Positions 58,967 to 64,000 of a stretch of DNA of 64,000 bases are shown piece by piece. The position numbers were made by a program, and so were the translations under genes. The DNA lies in assembly GCF_007856155.1 (NCBI RefSeq), contig NZ_CP042266.1:1922001-1986000 (forward strand), read 5' to 3'. Position 1 is the first letter of the stretch. Every line of letters starts with the position of its first letter. Under the pieces are notes generated by a model that had not been told where the DNA came from, did no database searches, and worked only from the letters and a program-made list of their open reading frames with translations. This DNA comes from Streptomyces qinzhouensis. GTDB taxonomy: Bacteria > Actinomycetota > Actinomycetes > Streptomycetales > Streptomycetaceae.

Positions 58967-59522
58967 CACCGGCTGGCCGGGCGAGCAGTTGATCACCGCC
59001 GCCCGGGGCGGTGACGGGGAGGCGGTCGCGGCGCTGGTGTCCGGATCGCATCCGCATGTACGGCGGTTCGCGCACAGCCTGTGCGCGACGCCCCAGGACG
59101 CCGAGGACGCGGCGCAGGAAGCGCTGATCATCCTGTACCGGAAGATCGGGATGCTGCGGGCCTCCGGCGCCCTGGCGTCCTGGATGTTCCGGATCGTACG
59201 GAACGAATGCCTGCGCCGGGCCAGGCTGCTGCTGCGGAGCCCCGGGCCGGTCCCGGACGGCGCGCTCCCGTCCTTCGAGGAGGACCTGCTGCGGAAGCTG
59301 GAGGCGGAGCTGGTCGCGCGGGCGATCGCCGCCCTCCCCGCCGACCAGCGGCAGGTACTGATCATGCGGGATGTCCAGGGGTACAGCGGGCGGGCGACCG
59401 CCGCCGCGCTGGGGCTCAGCACCGCCGCCATGAAGTCACGGCTGCACCGGGCCCGGGCCACCGTCCGGCTGGCGCTGCCGTCGGAGGACGGGGCGCCGCG
59501 GGGCGGTGGCGACGGTGCGTGA
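58959..59522 (+). CDS. ECF-type RNA polymerase sigma factor
   Basis: This is a cytosolic sigma-70 factor of 187 residues from GTG 58959, with GGGAG six bases upstream. Region 2 reads LIILYRKIGMLRASGALASWMF (~45-75), with core-binding and -10 recognition surfaces. Region 4 (ALPADQRQVLIMRDVQGYSGR, then AAALGLSTAAMKSRLHRARA) is the -35 recognition HTH. No anti-sigma gene of the usual ZAS type is adjacent. The upstream microprotein or the downstream membrane protein may be the regulator. Group number is not assigned. Confidence 0.92.
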   Translation: MADTGWPGEQLITAARGGDGEAVAALVSGSHPHVRRFAHSLCATPQDAEDAAQEALIILYRKIGMLRASGALASWMFRIVRNECLRRARLLLRSPGPVPDGALPSFEEDLLRKLEAELVARAIAALPADQRQVLIMRDVQGYSGRATAAALGLSTAAMKSRLHRARATVRLALPSEDGAPRGGGDGA

Positions 59523-59808
59523 GCCGGGGAACTTCGCGAGTGCGTCGCTGCCGCGGCATCTGGTGCGCGGCGCGGCCGGGTTCGGGTCCCTGGCGGGCTC
59601 GGTGCTGCTGCTGCCCGTGACGGGTCCGGTGAGTCTGCTGCTGGCCCCGGTGGGGCTGCTGGTGCTGCGCGGCTGCCCGATGTGCTGGACCGTCGGCCTG
59701 GTGCAGACCCTGTCGCGGGGCAGGCTGCGGCGCGAGTGCCACGACGGCCGCTGCGAACTGCGGCCGGCGGACGGTGCGGTCCGGCCGAAGGCGGAAGCCC
59801 GTCCATGA
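59506..59808 (+). CDS. Small membrane protein, possibly YgaP/DUF2892-like
   Basis: This 100-residue protein has two hydrophobic helices (~18-55) with CPMCW just after them and basic ends; a second Cys pair (RECHDGRCEL) follows. The layout RHLVRGAAGFGSLAG resembles the DUF2892/YgaP membrane segment, but this is tentative. GTG 59506 and GTG 59515 are both possible starts; the latter has better spacing to GGGG. It overlaps the sigma factor by 17 or 8 bases. A Cys-rich membrane neighbour could sense redox state for the sigma factor. Confidence 0.6.
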   Translation: MATVREPGNFASASLPRHLVRGAAGFGSLAGSVLLLPVTGPVSLLLAPVGLLVLRGCPMCWTVGLVQTLSRGRLRRECHDGRCELRPADGAVRPKAEARP

Positions 59809-59949
59809 CACCGGTCATCGACGCCCGTCCGTCAGGACGCGTAAGCGAAGGCAAGGAGGAGTTCACCCGGCAGTCGCGGAAGCGGGAGCCGCTCGACCGG
59901 CCGCCGCGGTGGTTCGGCACACCGGCGGGCCGAGCGGGGAGCCACCCAC

Positions 59950-59994
59950 CCACAGTCTGTGGTCTGGACCTGTACACCAGGCCCTAGTCTGTGG
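59950..59994 (+). promoter_or_regulatory. Repeated AGTCTGTGG motif and dyad at kinase promoter
   Basis: CCACAGTCTGTGG (59950-59962) is a perfect dyad around a central T. AGTCTGTGG recurs at 59986-59994, 32 bases on, about three helical turns. The second copy overlaps a -10-like TAGTCT just before the kinase start. A binding site for a dimeric regulator is plausible. Confidence 0.5.
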
Positions 59995-59997
59995 CGT

Positions 59998-61614
59998 ATG
60001 AACTCTGCGGGGGACGTGGTCGACGGGCGGTTCGAGCTGATCGAGCGGCTCGGCAGCGGAGGAATGGGCACGGTGTGGCGGGCGCGCGACACCGTTCTCG
60101 ACCGTGAAGTCGCCCTGAAGGCGGTCCGGTCGGACCGTGACACGTCGGACTCCGTACGCGAGCGGGTGCTGCGGGAGGCCCGTGCGCTCGCCCGGCTCAG
60201 CCACCCCCATGTGGTGACGGTCCATCATGTCGTGAGCGTCGAACCGCATCCGTGGATCGTGATGGAGTTCGTGCCGGGCGTCTCGCTCCAGGAGCGGCTG
60301 GCGGACGGGCCGCTGACGCCCGCCGAGACCGCCCGGATCGGCCGCCAGCTGCTGTCGGCGCTGCGGGCGGCGCATGCCGCGGGTATCCACCACCGGGACG
60401 TCAAACCGTCGAACGTCCTGCTGCGGCCGGACGGCGGGGCCGTGCTCACGGACTTCGGGATCGCCGGGCTCCAGGGCACCGGAACCCTGACCAGGACCGG
60501 GGAGCTGATCGGTTCGCCCGAGTACATGGCGCCGGAGCGGATCCGGGGCGCCGACGACGACCCCTCGGCGGACCTGTGGTCCCTGGGGCTGGTGATGTTC
60601 GAGAGTGTGGAGGGCGTCTCGCCGATGCGCCGCTCCAACACCCTGGCCACCCTGCTGGCCGTGGTCGACGACCCCGTACCGGCGGCGGACCGCTCGGGCC
60701 CGCTGGGCCCCGTACTGGACGCGCTGCTGGTACGGGACGCCTCGGCGCGCCCGGACGCGGAACGGCTGGACGCGCTGCTGGCGCCGGTGGAGTCCTGGAC
60801 CGGGGAGGCCGGTCCGGCCGCCACCACCGTGGTCGTGCCGCCCGCGGCGGCGGCAGCGGCGGCCGGCTCCCCCGGCGGTGAACCCACCCGCTCCCCCGAA
60901 CTCTCCGCGCCCACGACCATCAGCACACCGGCCGCCCCCGACGGCGCCTCGCGGAGCCGCCCGTCCGTCCTGCTCGCCGTGGTCTCGGCCCTGGTCGCGG
61001 CGGGGACGGCGACGGCGATGATCATGATGCTGGGCAAGCCGGGCGACAGTACGAACGGGAGCGCGCCGTCCCCGAACGCGGCGCAGGGCCCCGTACCCTC
61101 GCAGTCCGTACGGCCCCCGGCGGCCGTACCGCCGCCGACCGGCCGGGCGAGCTCCGCGGCTCCTCCGGTGCGGGCCACCGTCACGGTCACGGCCTCCGCG
61201 GACATCCCCCTCGGCCGGGAGGAGAACGTCGGCGGCGAGCTCACTCCCCCGGAGGACGGCACGCCGCCGGTGGCGGACCCGGGCGACCGCCCGTCGGGAC
61301 GGTGGATCGCCCAGCTCCACTCCGAGCCGATGGCCGCCGGTATCGCGGAACGCGACCGGCGGCTCGCGGAGATCCGGGCGACCGTCCCGGACGCGGAGTA
61401 CGTCCGCAGCGACGACTACGCGTCCCTGCGCCCCGGCTTCTGGGTCCTCTACGCCCCCGGCCCCTTCGCCGACGGCCGGGCCGCGCTGGCCTACTGCGAG
61501 GAGCGCGGCCGGCAGGAGTGTCTGGGCCGCTATCTCAGCACCAGCGGGGACGACTACGGCCTTCAGTGCCGGTTGCCGGCGGCGAAGCCGCGGGGTACCT
61601 GCACCCGCCGCTGA
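59998..61614 (+). CDS. Membrane Ser/Thr protein kinase
   Basis: The kinase is 538 residues from ATG 59998. The catalytic domain (~12-270) is complete: GSGGMGTVWRA (P-loop), VALKAV, HHRDVKPSNVLL (HRD), DFGIAG and YMAPERI. An Ala/Pro linker leads to one membrane helix (~320-345). The extracellular part has a Thr/Pro linker and a ~110-residue domain with four Cys (CEERGRQEC, QCRLPAAKPRGTC). This sensor part is not PASTA; it resembles SPOR-like or other folds I cannot name. It is a Hanks-type kinase of the Pkn group. The ligand is unknown. The dyad upstream suggests regulation. Confidence 0.93.
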   Translation: MNSAGDVVDGRFELIERLGSGGMGTVWRARDTVLDREVALKAVRSDRDTSDSVRERVLREARALARLSHPHVVTVHHVVSVEPHPWIVMEFVPGVSLQERLADGPLTPAETARIGRQLLSALRAAHAAGIHHRDVKPSNVLLRPDGGAVLTDFGIAGLQGTGTLTRTGELIGSPEYMAPERIRGADDDPSADLWSLGLVMFESVEGVSPMRRSNTLATLLAVVDDPVPAADRSGPLGPVLDALLVRDASARPDAERLDALLAPVESWTGEAGPAATTVVVPPAAAAAAAGSPGGEPTRSPELSAPTTISTPAAPDGASRSRPSVLLAVVSALVAAGTATAMIMMLGKPGDSTNGSAPSPNAAQGPVPSQSVRPPAAVPPPTGRASSAAPPVRATVTVTASADIPLGREENVGGELTPPEDGTPPVADPGDRPSGRWIAQLHSEPMAAGIAERDRRLAEIRATVPDAEYVRSDDYASLRPGFWVLYAPGPFADGRAALAYCEERGRQECLGRYLSTSGDDYGLQCRLPAAKPRGTCTRR

Positions 61615-61703
61615 TCCGGCCCCGGGCGGCCGCCGATCGTCACGACGTGATCCTTCTCATGAAGGACTATCGGCCACCGGAGGTCTTCTGGCTGATCAGA
61701 AGG

Positions 61704-61730
61704 CGTACCCGGGCCCGCGGTCCGGGTACG
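61704..61730. terminator. Hairpin after the Ser/Thr kinase gene
   Basis: Nine-base arms (cgtacccgg at 61704-61712, complement at 61722-61730) with a nine-base loop lie in the 177-bp spacer between the kinase and the C45 peptidase gene. Confidence 0.45.
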
Positions 61731-61791
61731 GCTGAAGGGGCCGCCCGCGCACCGGGCGGCAGCCGACCGCCGCCGATGGAGGACAGAGCGC

Positions 61792-62955
61792 GTGATGACC
61801 GCGGAACCACCGAACCCCGCCCAGGCCGCAGGACCCGCCGCCGCGGAGCCGCCGATCGTCCGCACCAGTGGCAGTCCCCGGGGCCGGGGCCGCCAGTACG
61901 GAGCCGCGGCCCGGGAGCGCGTCCTGCTGTCGCTGGAGAGCTACGAGCGGCTGTACGCGCACTTCGCGGGGGTGGACTGGCGGGCGGCGACCGCGCTCGC
62001 CGAGACCTTCGTCCCGGTGATCGAGGAGTTCAACGCCGACCATCTGGAGGAGATGGCGGGCATCGCCGACGGGGCCGGGGTCTCGTTCGCCGATGTCCTC
62101 GCCCTCAACCTCCGTACGGAGATCCTCTTCTCGGCCCGGGCCCGGGCCGCCGGTGCTCCCCCGGCCGAGTGCACGGCCTTCGCCGATCTGCGGGGCCCGG
62201 AGCCGATCGTGGGCCAGAATTGGGACTGGCAGCCCTTCGCGCACCGCACGATCGTGATCCTCCAGACCGAGCCGACGAACGGCCCGCGCTGGGTGTCGGT
62301 GGTGGAGGCCGGGCTGCTGGCCAAGTTCGGCATGAACTCCGCCGGTCTGACGGTCCTGACGAACGCCCTGGTCAGCTCGGTGGACCAGGGCCGTCCCGGG
62401 GTGCCGTACCACCTGCTGCTGCGGGCCCTGCTGGAGTCGGAGTCCCCGGCCGCCGCCGAGGAGACCCTGCGTTCGGTGAACCGTTCCTCCTCCGCCAACT
62501 ATCTGATCGCCGCCGAGGGCCGGGCCGTCGATCTGGAGGCCCGCCCCGGCGGTCCCGCCGAGCTGGCCCGCCAATCCGTCGCCCCGGGCACCGTCTTCGT
62601 CCACACCAATCACTTCACCTCCCCCGCCGGGGACTTCGGTACCCCGGCCGCCGACCGCGGCCCCGGCGTCTTCCCCGACACCCTCGCCCGCCGTACCCGT
62701 GCCACGACCCTCGCCCGGGCGATGCCGTACCCCTCCGTGGCCGCCTGGCAGGAGGTTCTCCGCGACCACGACAACCACCCGGAGTCGATCTGCTGCCACC
62801 CCGACCCCGCCGCCGCGGAGCCGAACCGCAGCTCGACGGTCGCGAGCACGATCGTCGAACCGGAGCGCCAGACGATGCATCTGGCCCTGGGCAACCCCTG
62901 TACGACGGCCCGGACGACTTACGCGTACCGCGACTTCTTCAAGGGGCGCGGCTGA
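61792..62955 (+). CDS. C45-family peptidase/acyltransferase (isopenicillin N acyltransferase-like)
   Basis: This Ntn-hydrolase is 387 residues from GTG 61792 (GGAGG nine bases upstream); ATG 61795 is the alternative. Members self-cleave to expose an N-terminal Cys. Here AECTAFADLRG (~122) places Cys after Glu, with WDWQPF and GMNSAGLTVLTNAL following, as in the acyl-CoA:6-APA acyltransferase family. No signal peptide is seen, so it is cytosolic. Substrates are usually small acyl-amides or peptides. No penicillin cluster is adjacent; the true reaction is unknown. Confidence 0.88.
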   Translation: MMTAEPPNPAQAAGPAAAEPPIVRTSGSPRGRGRQYGAAARERVLLSLESYERLYAHFAGVDWRAATALAETFVPVIEEFNADHLEEMAGIADGAGVSFADVLALNLRTEILFSARARAAGAPPAECTAFADLRGPEPIVGQNWDWQPFAHRTIVILQTEPTNGPRWVSVVEAGLLAKFGMNSAGLTVLTNALVSSVDQGRPGVPYHLLLRALLESESPAAAEETLRSVNRSSSANYLIAAEGRAVDLEARPGGPAELARQSVAPGTVFVHTNHFTSPAGDFGTPAADRGPGVFPDTLARRTRATTLARAMPYPSVAAWQEVLRDHDNHPESICCHPDPAAAEPNRSSTVASTIVEPERQTMHLALGNPCTTARTTYAYRDFFKGRG

Positions 62956-62970
62956 CCGGCGGGGTCCGAT

Positions 62971-64000
62971 TCACCGGCACGGGGGTTCGTAGGCGATGCC
63001 CGGGAAGTGTTCCGACCAGGCGCGGCGGGTGATCGGGGGGTGGGCCGTCGCGCAGACGCGGGCCGCCGCGCGCTCGGGGTCCGTTTCCCAGAGGAGGGCG
63101 GTGCCGTCGCGGCTGGTCGAGGCGAGGGTGGTGCCGTCGGGGCTGAAGGCGATGTGGTGGAGGCGGTCCGTATGGCCGGTGAGGGCGGCCAGTTCCCGGG
63201 CGCGGGACGGATCGGAGACATCCCACAACCGTGCCGTACGGTCGTCGCCCGCCGATGCCAGCAACCGGCCGTCCGGGCCGAAGGCGACGTCGTAGACGAT
63301 GCTGGTGTGACCGGTGAGGGTGGCACGGGTGCGGGGGTGGGTGGGGTCGGTGATGTCCCAGAGGCGGATGGTGCGGTCATGGCTGGCGGTGGCGACGGTG
63401 CGGCCGTCGGGGCTCACGGCCACCGAACGTACCCCGCCCGTATGGCCGGTGAGGGCGGCCAGTTCCCGGGCGCGGGACGGATCGGAGACATCCCACAACC
63501 GTGCCGTGCGGTCGTCGCCCGCGGTCGCCAGGATCCGGCTGTCCGGGGTGAAGTCGGCCGCGCGGACATGGTCGGTGTGGCCGATGAGGACGGACTTCTT
63601 CCGGGGGCGGGCGGGGGTGGTGACATCGTAGAGACGGACGGTGCGGTCGGGGCTCGTGGTGGCGAGCAGTCTGCCGTCGGGGCTGAAGTCGACCCCTTCC
63701 GGATTGCCCACCCCGTCGGCCGTCGACGACAGTGGCTCGGGGCCGGCCGGATCGCTCGCGTCCCACAGCCGCAGGGTCTTGTCCTCGCTGGTGGTGGCCA
63801 GGGTCCGGCCGTCGGGGCTGAACGCGGTGCCGTAGACGGGCCCGGTGTGGCCGGTGAGGACGGCGAGGGTCCGGCGGGGCCGGACCGCGCTCATGTCCCA
63901 CAGCCGGGCGGTGCGGTCCTGGCCGGTGGTGACCAGGGTGCGGCCGTCCGGGCTGAACGCCGTGCCGAAGACGAAGTCGCCGTGCCCGGCCAGGGTGGGC
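62971..64000 (-). CDS. WD40-repeat protein, C-terminal part (5' end beyond window)
   Basis: The frame is open to the right edge, so the gene start is missing. At least seven WD40 blades are visible, each with GH...SPDG...TARLWD; the last ~45 residues end in EHFPGIAYEPPCR. This C-terminus is typical of large Streptomyces regulators in which a kinase or nSTAND ATPase precedes the propeller; that head would lie beyond the window. Two blades near 63171-63252 and 63441-63522 are nearly identical at DNA level (one mismatch over 82 bases), indicating recent duplication or gene conversion. Confidence 0.88.
   Translation of the reverse strand, partial: PTLAGHGDFVFGTAFSPDGRTLVTTGQDRTARLWDMSAVRPRRTLAVLTGHTGPVYGTAFSPDGRTLATTSEDKTLRLWDASDPAGPEPLSSTADGVGNPEGVDFSPDGRLLATTSPDRTVRLYDVTTPARPRKKSVLIGHTDHVRAADFTPDSRILATAGDDRTARLWDVSDPSRARELAALTGHTGGVRSVAVSPDGRTVATASHDRTIRLWDITDPTHPRTRATLTGHTSIVYDVAFGPDGRLLASAGDDRTARLWDVSDPSRARELAALTGHTDRLHHIAFSPDGTTLASTSRDGTALLWETDPERAAARVCATAHPPITRRAWSEHFPGIAYEPPCR
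63171..63522 (-). repeat. Near-identical 82-bp repeat pair inside the WD40 gene
   Basis: The segment 63171-63252 recurs at 63441-63522, 270 bases on (two blade lengths of 135 bases), with one mismatch over 82 bases. The flanking blades are much less similar. Confidence 0.9.

Noticed and set aside
1..64000. CRISPR array
   Set aside because: The tandem repeats seen (4996, 25891, 27735, 52106) have no unique spacers of CRISPR length and no cas genes are near.
1..64000. tRNA or rRNA genes
   Set aside because: No cloverleaf with a CCA-adjacent T-loop or ribosomal sequence was recognised in any spacer; this was by eye, not a scan.

Overview
The window is high-GC actinobacterial DNA and almost certainly comes from a Streptomyces chromosome. 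The codon bias is strongly GC at third positions, GTG and TTG starts are frequent, and the gene content is typical of the genus: an AfsR/SARP-type regulator, an F420-dependent NADP reductase, HtaA haem proteins with a LAATG-type sorting signal, a WYL regulator and large RHS proteins. I see no tRNA, rRNA, CRISPR array, transposase or integrase. Most genes look like core or genus-level metabolism, broken up by several accessory blocks.

Layout. 0-7.1 kb: nadE, an HTH protein, an EEP-family membrane hydrolase, panB, a repeat-rich spacer, then a DrrAB-type ABC exporter. 7.1-11.5 kb: a large SARP/NB-ARC regulator divergent from an M50-like membrane protease. 11.5-23.7 kb: a polymorphic-toxin locus. 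A secreted DNRLRE/FG-GAP protein diverges from a ~2600-residue RHS protein that carries an inserted ricin-type lectin, a HINT domain and a C-terminal toxin candidate. A likely immunity gene overlaps its stop codon. 23.7-29 kb: lipoprotein, SIS-like protein, F420 reductase, MFS exporter and methionine aminopeptidase. 29-37.4 kb: a haem-iron island with haem oxygenase, two HtaA-domain surface proteins and an HmuTUV-type ABC importer. Two DtxR/DmdR-like iron boxes sit in its control regions. 37.4-43.3 kb: MOSC protein, an unknown two-gene operon, a TPR regulator, a small secreted protein, and a RidA protein divergent from a WYL regulator. 43.3-54.2 kb: erythromycin-esterase homologue, an FTR1-like protein lacking both REGLE motifs and overlapping a lipoprotein gene, a Prim-Pol protein, a TetR gene with a clear palindromic operator, DDAH, Rsm22, Bcr/CflA exporter and PhoD. 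54.3-59 kb: a broken SDR gene, a MazG-like pyrophosphohydrolase, and a tandem overlapping pair of PfkB-kinase/TIR-like fusion genes. 58.9-64 kb: a 30-residue membrane microprotein overlapping an ECF sigma factor, a membrane protein, a Ser/Thr kinase, a C45-type acyltransferase and a truncated WD40 gene running off the end.

The strongest candidate for an undescribed system is the PfkB-TIR pair (55254-58653). Two adjacent, co-oriented, overlapping genes each fuse a sugar/nucleoside-kinase-like domain to a TIR-like nucleotide-binding domain of the predicted PF10137 type. The downstream copy has intact TIR-like motifs and the upstream copy has eroded ones. This suggests an active effector paired with a degenerate partner, possibly sensing or modifying a nucleotide signal. 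That role is inference from domain architecture only.
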